Assembly (NCBI GenBank): GCA_005776545.1
Contig: SXOY01000094.1
Span: 1 to 11,586 of the forward strand
DNA from: Planctomycetia bacterium
Lineage (GTDB): Bacteria; Planctomycetota; Phycisphaerae; Phycisphaerales; UBA1924
Direction of reading: 5' to 3'
Length of the DNA: 11,586 nt
The notes beneath the pieces are model-generated. The model was not told the origin of the DNA. It did no database searches and worked only from the letters and a program-made list of their open reading frames with translations. This document shows, in pieces, positions 1-7,328 of the stretch. How positions within the stretch are numbered: the first letter of the stretch is position 1; every line of letters starts with the position of its first letter. The translations under genes were made by a program, and so were the position numbers.

Positions 1-535
1 GTGATGTGCGGTGAGGCTATGCCACTCCGACCATACTCGTAGATTGCAGAGATCTTTTTGGTTTACCGGTGCCGACCACGACCAATATGGGTTGCAGGAT
101 TTATGCAGGAGGGTTGCCGGAGGAGGGGATGATTGCCAGTAAGGTGAGAGCGTTGGGTACCAAGTAAATTGATCGCGAAGCCACTACTTTGGCGGGGACG
201 TTACGCAACGCCAAACCGGTTGCACAAGTAGCACTGACAGGGAATCTTGAGGGTGTCGCAAGTTGGAGTTTCTGGATCAGCGTCAAACTTTGTAGCGGTA
301 GCTACGGTCGCTATCGTCGGGTGACGAGTGCCACATGTCATTTCTTGAGATTGCGGATTTCAATTGAGAGACTAAAGTAAATTGTTGTAATGTTGTAAAA
401 TTCGTGCCAAATCTTAGTCGCACTGTATCTGGTGCCAGTGCATAAGAGTGTTGTGTCGTCTAACGAGCAAGCTGAGTTCTCTGCCGCTTCCAATCACGGG
501 AATCCCATTTTCTGCAAATTCGATTGTTGCGACAA
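1..535. other. Region without a supported gene
   Basis: No gene here has a recognisable product. On the plus strand, one frame is open from base 15 to a TAA at 165-167 and again from 168 to a TAA at 378-380. The text reads somewhat protein-like (for example LPEEGMIASKVRALGTK, then ATTLAGTLRNAKPVAQVALT), so a decayed gene is possible. I recognise no family and see no ribosome binding site with a convincing start. A short inverted repeat, TAGCG with CGCTA, lies at 293-313. The right edge abuts the 3' end of the minus-strand kinase gene. There, ATTGT and ACAAT can pair across 523-536, overlapping that gene's stop codon, but no T-tract follows, so I do not call a terminator. Confidence 0.4.
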
Positions 536-2854
536 TTACGAAAGTACAGATCTGAGTTTTGCGAACAACTTTTGTTCCTCTTCGTAGACACGGTCTCCGG
601 TTTGCTTGGCTGAGTGTGCAATTTCTTGTTCCCCTCTGGCTAATGCCACGCGATTAAGCTCGTCATAGCTCCCAGCTCGCCATGGTCCGATTTTTGTCAG
701 TTTTAGAGCCTGTGTTTTCGCTTCATCAAGTCGTCCTTGGTGGTTGAGGAATCGGACAAGTTGGCGATGAACCTCCCAATTGATACTCATTAGGCTTGGC
801 TCTACAAGCGCTTTGGTTAGCACGTTTTCTGCTTCGAGAGTATGCCCCATCCATTCAAGAGCGCGAGCTCGGGTGACGGCATCGAGCGCGGGTGCAGGCG
901 CATCCTTCAACACATACTCCGCGACTTCGCGCATTATTAGTCGTTGCCCTTTTGCGTTAGTTTGTCCAATCATTATGTTGGTCAACACTCTCACTCGAGT
1001 TGTTTGAAGGTGCTGAGCGATAGTTTCGTCGATCGGTTGCAGATCGTGTTGATTGAGCAGTTCCAAGGCGTCATGGTTCTCGCCGGCGTTTGCTGTAATG
1101 TCGATGCATTCGGCGAATGCCTGCTGACGGTAGGAAGTGGACACTCCCAGTTCGTGGATTAGAGCCTCGCATGCTTCAAGAGCCTTTAGACGCGCGTGGG
1201 CAAATGCAAACAGACGGATACGAGCAAGTCTAAGTATGCCGTAGTTTGGGTTTAGTCTGAGCCCTTCAGCAATTAGCCGATTTGCGGTTTCAGCTACCGT
1301 GACAGCACGAGGTAAGTCGGCGTTGCGGACACGAATACAAATGTCCTCGAGCACATCAGCGGCTTCATGGAGTGAATGAACGTCGCGTCGAATCGCAAGC
1401 CTGCGCTCCGCATTGGCATATGCACTGTCTAAGTCGCCGCCACAACGCAGTGAGACGGTGTAATTTCCCAAAATGTCAAGGTCATCGGGAAATCGCTTGA
1501 GGCCATTTTCGCAAACTTGCCTAGCTCTAGCCCATTGTGCATCGCGGATAAGCGCAAATGAGTAGTTGACGGTGTATTCTGGTGGCGCAGCCAGTGCCGA
1601 TTCGAGGCTTTGAAAGATCTCCAACGCTTCATGGAGCCGACCCCGAATGTGCTGAATACAAAGTGCGTAGTCGGTCGCGAACGAGTGAGCAAGAGTCCAC
1701 TTAGTTGAGCCAGAGCAAAGATCGGGCAAATAGGCACATTTTAGTAACGGTTCCGCCTCGCTGTACCGGCCTAACGCCATAAGGTCAGCCGCTTCCTTTA
1801 GGAACGGGACGATTTTGTCAAATTCGACAACGACAACATCGTTTCCTTTTACGGAGGCGCTGGCAATTCGTTTTTCGAGTTGTCGTTCGCCCTTACCTAG
1901 CTGAAACGTCTCTTTGCGAACGCCGATCTCACAGCGCGCTGTGCTAAATCCTCGCGACTTTGCTACCGACAGAAGCTCAGCGTCGAGCTCTGCATATGTC
2001 TGAAATCGTGCGCTGGGTTGTTTCGCTAGGCAACGAGTGATCACTTTCTCTAGACCGAGAGATGTCTTCTTGAAAATCCCGCCAAGGCGTGGTGGCGCCT
2101 GATTGAGATGCATGTGCCTAATTGCTGGCACATCGGGACCAACAAACGGGGGAGTCCCGGTCTCGAGTTCGTGCATGATGCAGCCGAGTGCATAAATGTC
2201 CGCGCGGTGGTCAATGGATGATGCATCACGAAACTGCTCAGGTGCCGCATATAGGACTGTGCCTAGAAACGACTCTCTCTGCGTGCGTTCAGGGCGTTCA
2301 AACGAAGGCACTGGGAGGGGCTTCGAGTGTTGAGCACCCGCAGCGCGGAGTGGACGAGCAAGCCCCCAATCGGAAACACATGCAAGTAGATTCCTATCCA
2401 ACAGGATGTTCCCCGGTTTAAGATCACGATGGATAACACCGAGGTTACTGTGGACCCAATGCAGACCACGACACACACGGAGGACTGATTCGAATCGTGC
2501 CGCTGGCCCAAGTCGCGGTAGGGCACTTGTCAAGTCGCCAGCATCAAGCCAAGTTGCAACAACAGCGGGTATCTCATTTATTCGTACAACTGCCAGCGCC
2601 TCGGCAACCGCGTCGCAGGCCGATGCAGAAAGCCATACTTCGACTTCGTCTCGAAAACGCACAATGGACTGCTGGTCCCCGAGCAACTCCGGGTGGATGC
2701 ACTTCAAAGCAAAAGTCCCCGAGGCTGCCCGATGGCGTAGTCGCACACAGACCCCCATGCCACCTTGGTGTATTGAGGCGACCTCGAATCCAGGATCGTC
2801 AAAACCTAAGGCAGTAGCTACCTCGGGAAGGTCAACACGAGCACCTGGGTTCAT
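536..2854 (-). CDS. Ser/Thr protein kinase with C-terminal TPR repeats
   Basis: This encodes a protein of 772 residues, predicted to phosphorylate Ser/Thr on partner proteins. The kinase domain covers roughly residues 23-300. Visible motifs are the glycine loop IHQGGMGVC (28-36), the ATP-binding Lys51 in FALKC, a probable helix-C Glu at 70 or 72, the catalytic loop HRDLKPGN (142-149), SDWGLAR with Asp162, APE (204-206), and DIYALG with Asp219. DWG in place of DFG is common in planctomycete kinases, so the enzyme looks active. From about residue 340 the chain is rich in TPR-like helical pairs (for example ALGRYSEAEPLL and HQGRLDEAKTQAL), usually a protein-binding surface. I see no membrane segment after the kinase domain, unlike many bacterial kinases of this class, so it is probably cytoplasmic. 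I chose ATG at 2854. A longer reading from TTG at 2941 adds 29 residues without kinase features. Substrates are unknown. Confidence 0.9.
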   Translation of the reverse strand: MNPGARVDLPEVATALGFDDPGFEVASIHQGGMGVCVRLRHRAASGTFALKCIHPELLGDQQSIVRFRDEVEVWLSASACDAVAEALAVVRINEIPAVVATWLDAGDLTSALPRLGPAARFESVLRVCRGLHWVHSNLGVIHRDLKPGNILLDRNLLACVSDWGLARPLRAAGAQHSKPLPVPSFERPERTQRESFLGTVLYAAPEQFRDASSIDHRADIYALGCIMHELETGTPPFVGPDVPAIRHMHLNQAPPRLGGIFKKTSLGLEKVITRCLAKQPSARFQTYAELDAELLSVAKSRGFSTARCEIGVRKETFQLGKGERQLEKRIASASVKGNDVVVVEFDKIVPFLKEAADLMALGRYSEAEPLLKCAYLPDLCSGSTKWTLAHSFATDYALCIQHIRGRLHEALEIFQSLESALAAPPEYTVNYSFALIRDAQWARARQVCENGLKRFPDDLDILGNYTVSLRCGGDLDSAYANAERRLAIRRDVHSLHEAADVLEDICIRVRNADLPRAVTVAETANRLIAEGLRLNPNYGILRLARIRLFAFAHARLKALEACEALIHELGVSTSYRQQAFAECIDITANAGENHDALELLNQHDLQPIDETIAQHLQTTRVRVLTNIMIGQTNAKGQRLIMREVAEYVLKDAPAPALDAVTRARALEWMGHTLEAENVLTKALVEPSLMSINWEVHRQLVRFLNHQGRLDEAKTQALKLTKIGPWRAGSYDELNRVALARGEQEIAHSAKQTGDRVYEEEQKLFAKLRSVLS

Positions 2855-3038
2855 GTATCTTAAGTGAAGCACTGGTAGCCCCGGATTGGAGTGTATTAGC
2901 TCCGAGCAAAGATATGCTCGAATTGAAGAGAGGATGTACAACCCCGTTCTTCGTTTTTTGCTCGTTCACCGCGTATAGGCCCTTGTTCTTGATTACCTGA
3001 CGAATGAGCGTGACCAACTCTTGGGGATCGGGGGTCAT
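2832..3038 (-). CDS. Possible small protein upstream of the kinase gene
   Basis: This is a 68-codon reading frame starting at ATG 3038. AAAGGG lies about eight bases upstream (plus-strand bases 3047-3052), a fair ribosome binding site. It ends in TGA at 2834-2832, overlapping the preferred kinase start by 23 bases in another frame, an arrangement seen with translational coupling. The product (MTPDPQELVTLIRQVIKNKG at its start) has a probable amphipathic helix and then Ser/Thr/Asn-rich text ending CSC. I recognise no family. It could be a genuine short partner or leader peptide of the kinase operon, or chance. Conservation of the frame in related genomes would decide. Confidence 0.25.
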   Translation of the reverse strand: MTPDPQELVTLIRQVIKNKGLYAVNEQKTKNGVVHPLFNSSISLLGANTLQSGATSASLKIHEPRCSC

Positions 3039-3194
3039 TGGGTTGCCCTTTCGCGGTGCAAGTTGAGGAGGGGCTTGACTGGCTTGTTCTTCGAACTCTC
3101 CTGAAAGCATACACGTACCGCTATTCGTCTTCAATTTACAAAAATGTGAGAATTCTCCAGCCGCGATCACCCTGTGCGGCGCCTACATGGGTGT

Positions 3195-3217
3195 GCCCTC
3201 TTCAGATCGAAGCGGGC
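3195..3217 (+). other. Potential hairpin in the 5' leader of the beta-helix gene
   Basis: GCCC at 3195-3198 and CTTC at 3200-3203 can pair with GAAG at 3209-3212 and GGGC at 3214-3217. A single T/C mismatch separates the two stem halves and the loop is AGATC. It ends 40 bases before the chosen start codon. No T-tract follows, so it is not a standard terminator. It could affect mRNA stability or translation of the secreted-protein unit. The function is inferred from position only. Confidence 0.35.
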
Positions 3218-3241
3218 TAAGCGACCTCTATCCACTCACTC

Positions 3242-3247
3242 AAAGGA
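3242..3247 (+). promoter_or_regulatory. Ribosome binding site fixing the beta-helix start
   Basis: AAAGGA lies ten bases before ATG 3258. Together with the signal peptide that begins at that ATG, it decides the start over the longer frame opening at 3174. Confidence 0.6.
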
Positions 3248-3257
3248 CGGATCTTCA

Positions 3258-4430
3258 ATGACGACTCATATACCCTCGAAATGCAATTCACTTGCCGCCA
3301 TTGCTGGCTTTCTCGCAGTCGCCGCGGTGTATGCCGGTCCTCTTACTCCTGGCGCAGGTCCGGTTGCATCGACGTACAAGACGCTGACCGAGGTTGAGCC
3401 TCGCATCGCGATTAACATTACAAACACTCCCGGGCAATTTCCCGAGCTATTCCGCATTACGCAACCCGGGTCGTACTACTTGACTGGGAACATCACCGGC
3501 GTTTCTGGCAAAGATGGCATTCGAATCGTTGCAGATGGTGTGACCCTGGACTTGAACGGCTTCGTCATCATCGGTGTTGTCAACAGCAATACGGGCATCA
3601 ATGTTGATCCGGGGTCGAGTTGCACTATTCGTAATGGCTCGGTTCGAAACTGGGGTGGCGCGGGCATTGACTCGTTCCGAAATGGAACGCTCGTGGAGAA
3701 CATCAATTCAAGCAACAATGTCGAGGAGGGCATCCGCACCTCTAACGCAAGCCGTGTTGTCAATTGTCTTGCACTGAATAACGATGGTCGCGGCATTCTC
3801 GTTGGAAATGAGTCCGTAGTCACCGGTTGTGTTGCACAAGGAAATTTCAGCGCGGGCAGCTTTGTCGGCGGCATTTACTCTGGCGATCGCTGCGTTATCA
3901 CCGAGTGCACCGCTGCATTTAATGCCGGTGCAGGAATTACCGTCGGTGCTGGGTCACGCGTTTCCGACTGTCAGGCTGGTCAGAATACTAATGGCTTTGA
4001 GTCCTACGGCTCGGCCCTCTTTGCCGGTTGCACAGCACGCGAAAACGACTCCGATGGATTCCATGTCGGCGCGGCGTGCACAGTGCGAGATTCGGAATCA
4101 ACCGGAAATGGCGATGATGGCATTGAAGCTGCCACTCGCTGTGTAATCACTGGAAACACATGCGACAACAATGGCCCGGCGGCAGCTGGTGCAGGAGTGT
4201 TTCTCACTGGCTCATCGTGTCGAGTCGAGGACAACAAAGTCTCTTCCAATTTCTATGGTGTGCTCACTGGCGGCTCGGTGATCGACTGTTTCATTGTCAA
4301 GAACACTGCACGTGGAAACACCAACTCCAATTTCAGCATCAATCCCGGAAATGAACTTGCTCCCGTCATCACCAATCCGGGACTGAACTCCTTCTCCACC
4401 ATGACTCCCTGGAGCAACGTCGCATTCTGA
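3258..4430 (+). CDS. Secreted right-handed beta-helix repeat protein
   Basis: This is a 390-residue exported protein. Residues 1-26 form a signal peptide: a short basic start, the hydrophobic stretch SLAAIAGFLAVAAVYA, and likely cleavage after Ala26. Next comes a conserved planctomycete-type entry segment, YKTLTEVEPR (40-49), and then ITQPGSYYLTGNIT (67-80), which I know from many related secreted proteins. Residues from about 85 to 360 are short repeats of the form GIxV/CVIxxCxAxxNxxxGI, typical of parallel beta-helix (PbH1) coils. They are rich in Asn, Gly and regularly spaced Cys that would stack in the helix interior. Such folds often bind or cleave polysaccharide, but I see no definable catalytic residues, so an enzyme activity cannot be claimed. 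The gene lies 51 bases upstream of another secreted-protein gene on the same strand, so co-transcription is likely. Confidence 0.85.
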   Translation: MTTHIPSKCNSLAAIAGFLAVAAVYAGPLTPGAGPVASTYKTLTEVEPRIAINITNTPGQFPELFRITQPGSYYLTGNITGVSGKDGIRIVADGVTLDLNGFVIIGVVNSNTGINVDPGSSCTIRNGSVRNWGGAGIDSFRNGTLVENINSSNNVEEGIRTSNASRVVNCLALNNDGRGILVGNESVVTGCVAQGNFSAGSFVGGIYSGDRCVITECTAAFNAGAGITVGAGSRVSDCQAGQNTNGFESYGSALFAGCTARENDSDGFHVGAACTVRDSESTGNGDDGIEAATRCVITGNTCDNNGPAAAGAGVFLTGSSCRVEDNKVSSNFYGVLTGGSVIDCFIVKNTARGNTNSNFSINPGNELAPVITNPGLNSFSTMTPWSNVAF

Positions 4431-4437
4431 GCACCTG

Positions 4438-4458
4438 GCTGAGGACCGATTTCTCAGC
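4438..4458 (+). other. Short stem-loop between the two secreted-protein genes
   Basis: GCTGAG at 4438-4443 can pair with CTCAGC at 4453-4458 around a nine-base loop. It begins just after the beta-helix stop codon. There is no T-tract, so it would be at most a processing or stability element rather than a terminator, and read-through into the next gene is expected. Confidence 0.3.
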
Positions 4459-4481
4459 ACACTCAAACAAGGAACTCACTC

Positions 4482-5141
4482 ATGAACTCTTCCAATCTTC
4501 TTGTCGCCACCGTCTTGAACACACTCTGTGCAGCTGCGATCGTGCAGGCACAAACAAATATTGATACAAATCATAAATACTCGTGGTGTGAGAATACAGG
4601 ATGGATGAACTGGCGAGACAGTGGGTCGCCCAGCGGCACGCAAGGCGCGCTTGTTGCGGGAGCCTTCGCGTCTGGCTTTGTCTGGTGCGAGAACATCGGC
4701 AATATCAGTCTGGGAGATGGCACTCCTGTGAACGGATCTACCTACGCGAACGCTGCTGGCTCTGATTTTGGCGTCAACATCTTGATTGATCATCGACTGG
4801 GCGGGCTGGCCTGGGGTGAAAACGTCGGCTGGATCAACTTTGGCCCTCATGCAACGCTCGCCGCCGCCCAACAGGCTCGATTTGACTCAGCTTCAGGCCG
4901 TCTTCGTGGTTACGCCTGGGGCGAGAATATCGGTTGGATCAATCTCGACGACTCTACCCACTTCGTGAGTATCAGGTGCCCCGCAGATTTCAATCAAGAT
5001 GGCATCGTCGATTTCTTTGATTACCTGGACTTCGTAGACGCGTTCTCCGCCAATCTGCCTAGCGCAGACTTCAACCTCGATGCAGTGATCGACTTCTTCG
5101 ACTACCTGGATTTTGTCGATGCGTTCAGTGCCGGGTGCTGA
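4482..5141 (+). CDS. Secreted WGENxGW-repeat protein with GC-type dockerin-like C-terminus
   Basis: This is a 219-residue exported protein. AAGGAA lies seven bases before the ATG. A signal peptide covers residues 1-23, with likely cleavage in VQA-Q. The body carries four variants of an aromatic motif: YSWCENTGWMN (33-43), FVWCENIGNIS (67-77), LAWGENVGWIN (109-119) and YAWGENIGWIN (144-154). This repeat recurs in planctomycete and other secreted proteins and I know no established biochemical role for it. After Cys166 come two dockerin-like calcium-loop units: Asp169-Asn171-Asp173-Gly-Ile-Val-Asp177, and Asp196-Asn198-Asp200-Ala-Val-Ile-Asp204. Each is followed by FFDYLDFVDAFSA, and the chain ends in Gly-Cys. 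That end matches the GC-type dockerin-like domain thought to anchor proteins on the cell surface in this group; anchoring is inference. The second loop has Ala where Gly is usual. Confidence 0.85.
   Translation: MNSSNLLVATVLNTLCAAAIVQAQTNIDTNHKYSWCENTGWMNWRDSGSPSGTQGALVAGAFASGFVWCENIGNISLGDGTPVNGSTYANAAGSDFGVNILIDHRLGGLAWGENVGWINFGPHATLAAAQQARFDSASGRLRGYAWGENIGWINLDDSTHFVSIRCPADFNQDGIVDFFDYLDFVDAFSANLPSADFNLDAVIDFFDYLDFVDAFSAGC
4983..5132 (+). repeat. Two dockerin-like calcium-loop repeats (protein level)
   Basis: Two 23-residue units, encoded at 4983-5051 and 5064-5132, are offset by 81 bases. Their last 13 residues (FFDYLDFVDAFSA) are identical in protein. The DNA differs at many third positions (for example gattacctggacttcgtag against gactacctggattttgtcg). 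The protein sequence is therefore held by selection, and the copies are not recent duplicates. Confidence 0.85.
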
Positions 5142-5153
5142 GAGACGTCGAAT

Positions 5154-5978
5154 TCACATAAAGCGCCGCGAAAAGTGGTGCAGTGCTATCCCGGCTGCCA
5201 CACCAACGTTGAGCGAATCTGCGTGTCTTGTAATCGGGATTCGAACGCGAATCTGTGCGGCTGCCTGGGTAGCATGCGAGAGGCCCGGCCCTTCTGCTCC
5301 CAGGAGCAGTGCGGGTTTGGGAATATCGCGCCATGAAAGTGTGCCTAGATCCACAGCATCCGGAGCGGGGGTTAGCGCAATCGTTGTAAATCCAGCGGCA
5401 TGAAGCAACGGCAGATCCTGCGGCAGAGATTCTGAAATCGAGAAGGGGATTCGCAAGACGTGGCCCATGGAGACGCGGATGGATTTTCGATACATGGGGT
5501 GACAGGAATCGGCGCTAACGATAACTGTCGCGTGCGGGCCGCCGAGCGCAGAGGCGGTGCGAAATATCGAACCCACGTTATCGTGATTGGAAAGCTCTTC
5601 GAGAATGATGAGCGTTTGTGCGCGGGAGAGCAGTTCCGGAATTGTCGGGAGTGTGCCGGTTTCGCCGCAGGCAAGCATGCCTCTGTGAAACTTGAATCCA
5701 ACGATCGCATCAAGAATGGGTTCTGGAGCAATATAAACGGGGATATCCGGGGAAAGGTCATGCAGCACTTTTTCCGCGCGGGGAAGCCAGTAGTCCGCGA
5801 TGAAAACCGAGCGGACTCTATAAGTAGATTCGAGCAGATGGCGAATGACCAGGTCGCCCTCCGCGATGAAACGCTGGAATTGCTTGATCCCGACGCGGTC
5901 GGACAGTTTGGTATAGTCGCTCACGCGCGGGTCGGCGGCGCTGGTAATTGGCTGAAGATTGAATCGAGGAGAGGTCAC
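5154..5978 (-). CDS. TrmH/SpoU-family RNA 2'-O-methyltransferase
   Basis: This encodes 274 residues from a GTG start, with AGGA about nine bases upstream. The product should transfer a methyl group from S-adenosylmethionine to a ribose 2'-OH in tRNA or rRNA. The N-terminal part (FIAEGDLVIRHLL, 37-49) resembles the SpoU substrate-binding domain. The C-terminal part shows all three SPOUT motifs: motif 1, LSNHDNVGSIFRTA, with Asn131, Asn134 and Arg140; motif 2, LLLGAEGPGLS (about 224-234); and motif 3, IPITRHADSLNVGVAAGIAL (247-266). These form the trefoil-knot cofactor site, so the enzyme looks intact. The exact RNA target cannot be read from sequence, so I give no gene symbol. The gene is convergent with the dockerin-protein gene (12-base gap) and divergent from uppP (68-base gap). 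Confidence 0.92.
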   Translation of the reverse strand: MTSPRFNLQPITSAADPRVSDYTKLSDRVGIKQFQRFIAEGDLVIRHLLESTYRVRSVFIADYWLPRAEKVLHDLSPDIPVYIAPEPILDAIVGFKFHRGMLACGETGTLPTIPELLSRAQTLIILEELSNHDNVGSIFRTASALGGPHATVIVSADSCHPMYRKSIRVSMGHVLRIPFSISESLPQDLPLLHAAGFTTIALTPAPDAVDLGTLSWRDIPKPALLLGAEGPGLSHATQAAAQIRVRIPITRHADSLNVGVAAGIALHHFSRRFM

Positions 5979-6046
5979 GGGTCGATCCTACTCTGCGGAG
6001 TGTCGCAAAACGTGCTTTACAGCGTTCGATCTGAATGAGGTAGTGA

Positions 6047-6934
6047 ATGAGTTTTGAAATCTGGCATGCGGTGGTTCTGGGTTTGGTCGAGGGGATTACG
6101 GAGTATCTGCCGATCAGTTCGACAGGGCACCTGATTATCGCCGCGGACTTGATGAAACTGGATACGCCAGAACTGCGGGAGTCGGTGAAGGCGTTCAACA
6201 TTGTGGTGCAGGGCGGGGCGATATTGGCGGTGGTGGGGCTGTATTGGCCGCGGTTTGTGCAGATGTTGCGGGGATTGACCGGTCGTGACACCGCAGGATT
6301 GAATCTCCTGGTGTGTCTTGGGATCGCGTTCATGCCAGCCGCAATCGCGGGTGTGCTTCTGAACGACTTCATCGAAAAATATCTATTCTCGGTGTCAACG
6401 GTGGCGATTGCACTGGTGATTGGTGGCCTGTACATGATCGTACTTGAATGGTGGAGACGCGGAAAGTTCAGTCTTCCGCCGCATCAGAAGTCGCAATTGG
6501 GATTGGAAGATATCACACCGGTCAAAGCACTTCAGATTGGCTTGCTTCAATGCATTGCTATGTGGCCAGGAACCAGCCGATCGATGATGACGATCACCGG
6601 CGGATATTTGGTTGGTCTGAGGCCGGCGGCGGCGGCAGAATTCAGTTTCCTGCTCGGTGTTCCGACATTGACTGCCGCGTGCGGATACCGCCTGTTCAAG
6701 AATCTGAAACACGCGCATGAGGTAAATCTGCCGAACATGATCGAGACGCTCGGCGTAATTCCAATTGTGGTGGGCGTAGTTGTCGCGGCAGTCTCGGCAG
6801 CAGCAGCGGTGAAATTCCTCGTAGGAACACTCAACAGATCTGGGCTTACTCCGTTTGGTGCCTATCGAATTGTGCTCGCGATTGTGCTTCTCGGATTGGT
6901 GATGCAGGGAATCGTGAGCGTCAACAAATCCTGA
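6047..6934 (+). CDS. uppP: Undecaprenyl-diphosphate phosphatase
   Basis: This is a 295-residue integral membrane enzyme. It removes a phosphate from undecaprenyl diphosphate, recycling the lipid carrier for cell-wall and surface glycan synthesis, and overexpression can give bacitracin resistance (older name bacA). Both signature motifs are present: GLVEGITEYLPISSTGHLI (12-30), supplying Glu15, Glu19, Ser25 and His28, and PGTSRS (174-179) with Arg178. Multiple hydrophobic segments span the chain, and the length is within the family's usual range. GAGGT stands about seven bases upstream of the ATG. It starts divergently from the RNA methyltransferase gene and ends 24 bases from the convergent zinc-ribbon gene, so it is probably a single-gene transcript. 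Its presence fits an organism that makes lipid-linked envelope glycans. Confidence 0.96.
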   Translation: MSFEIWHAVVLGLVEGITEYLPISSTGHLIIAADLMKLDTPELRESVKAFNIVVQGGAILAVVGLYWPRFVQMLRGLTGRDTAGLNLLVCLGIAFMPAAIAGVLLNDFIEKYLFSVSTVAIALVIGGLYMIVLEWWRRGKFSLPPHQKSQLGLEDITPVKALQIGLLQCIAMWPGTSRSMMTITGGYLVGLRPAAAAEFSFLLGVPTLTAACGYRLFKNLKHAHEVNLPNMIETLGVIPIVVGVVVAAVSAAAAVKFLVGTLNRSGLTPFGAYRIVLAIVLLGLVMQGIVSVNKS

Positions 6935-6958
6935 AGCAAGTCAGAGACCTATTCCAGC

Positions 6959-7276
6959 CTATCCCAATTTGGTCCCACATTCAGAACACTGCGCAGTGTC
7001 TTTCGCAATCGCATATCCGCAGTGCGGACATGCCCCCAGTGGGACCATCCAATTTGCAAGTCGTTGACTGAATGCCGCAATTCCAGCGGCGGGGGCGACA
7101 AAGGCCGCGAACGTAAAGACCATTGGCATCCCGTATGGCCACAACTCAAAGCCGATCCAGTTTGCAGTTCGGAAGATCAAGACAGTGGCGGTGATACCTG
7201 CGCCGAGCACTGCCCAGACCAAGGAGCCAAGCCGCAGAAACAGGAGAATTCGCATTCGGCGGTCTGGAGTGTTCAT
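6959..7276 (-). CDS. Small two-helix membrane protein with C-terminal zinc ribbon
   Basis: This is a 105-residue protein with two hydrophobic segments: about residues 13-35 (GSLVWAVLGAGITATVLIF) and 50-69 (MPMVFTFAAFVAPAAGIAAF). A C-terminal zinc ribbon follows, CPHCGY then CSECG (Cys83, Cys86, Cys97, Cys100), so one zinc ion should be held on the inner or outer face of the membrane. Small membrane-anchored zinc ribbons are frequent in planctomycetes and I know no defined role. ATG at 7276 has no clear ribosome binding site; a second ATG at 7255 would remove seven residues. It ends with TAG, which shows that TAG serves as a normal stop in this genome, relevant to the interrupted gene at the right end. 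Confidence 0.75.
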   Translation of the reverse strand: MNTPDRRMRILLFLRLGSLVWAVLGAGITATVLIFRTANWIGFELWPYGMPMVFTFAAFVAPAAGIAAFSQRLANWMVPLGACPHCGYAIAKDTAQCSECGTKLG

Positions 7277-7328
7277 ATATAGATGTTACCTGAATGGCAT
7301 GGTCGCAGTTGCACCCATTAAGATCTAG

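Larger units (their letters stand above)
3039..3257. promoter_or_regulatory. Divergent intergenic region, kinase side and beta-helix side
   Basis: This spacer separates the minus-strand kinase unit from the plus-strand secreted-protein unit, so it should hold promoters for both. I found no pair of -35/-10 boxes that I trust; TTGACT at about 3077 has no good -10 partner. It holds two potential hairpins: GCCGC with GCGGC at 3160-3180, and a better one at 3195-3217 listed separately. A longer in-frame reading of the beta-helix gene begins at 3174. Its extra 28 residues look unlike a signal peptide and lack a ribosome binding site, so I treat this stretch as 5' untranslated. Confidence 0.4.

Noticed and set aside
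2855..2941. A longer kinase starting at TTG 2941.
   Set aside because: The 29 extra residues show no domain feature and TTG lacks a clear ribosome binding site. ATG 2854 leaves a normal-length lead into the glycine loop.
4438..4458. Rho-independent terminator after the beta-helix gene.
   Set aside because: The six-base-pair stem has a nine-base loop and no following T-tract.
5818..6435. A 205-codon minus-strand frame across the methyltransferase/uppP junction.
   Set aside because: It overlaps both well-identified genes, including the conserved motifs of uppP, and has no family features.
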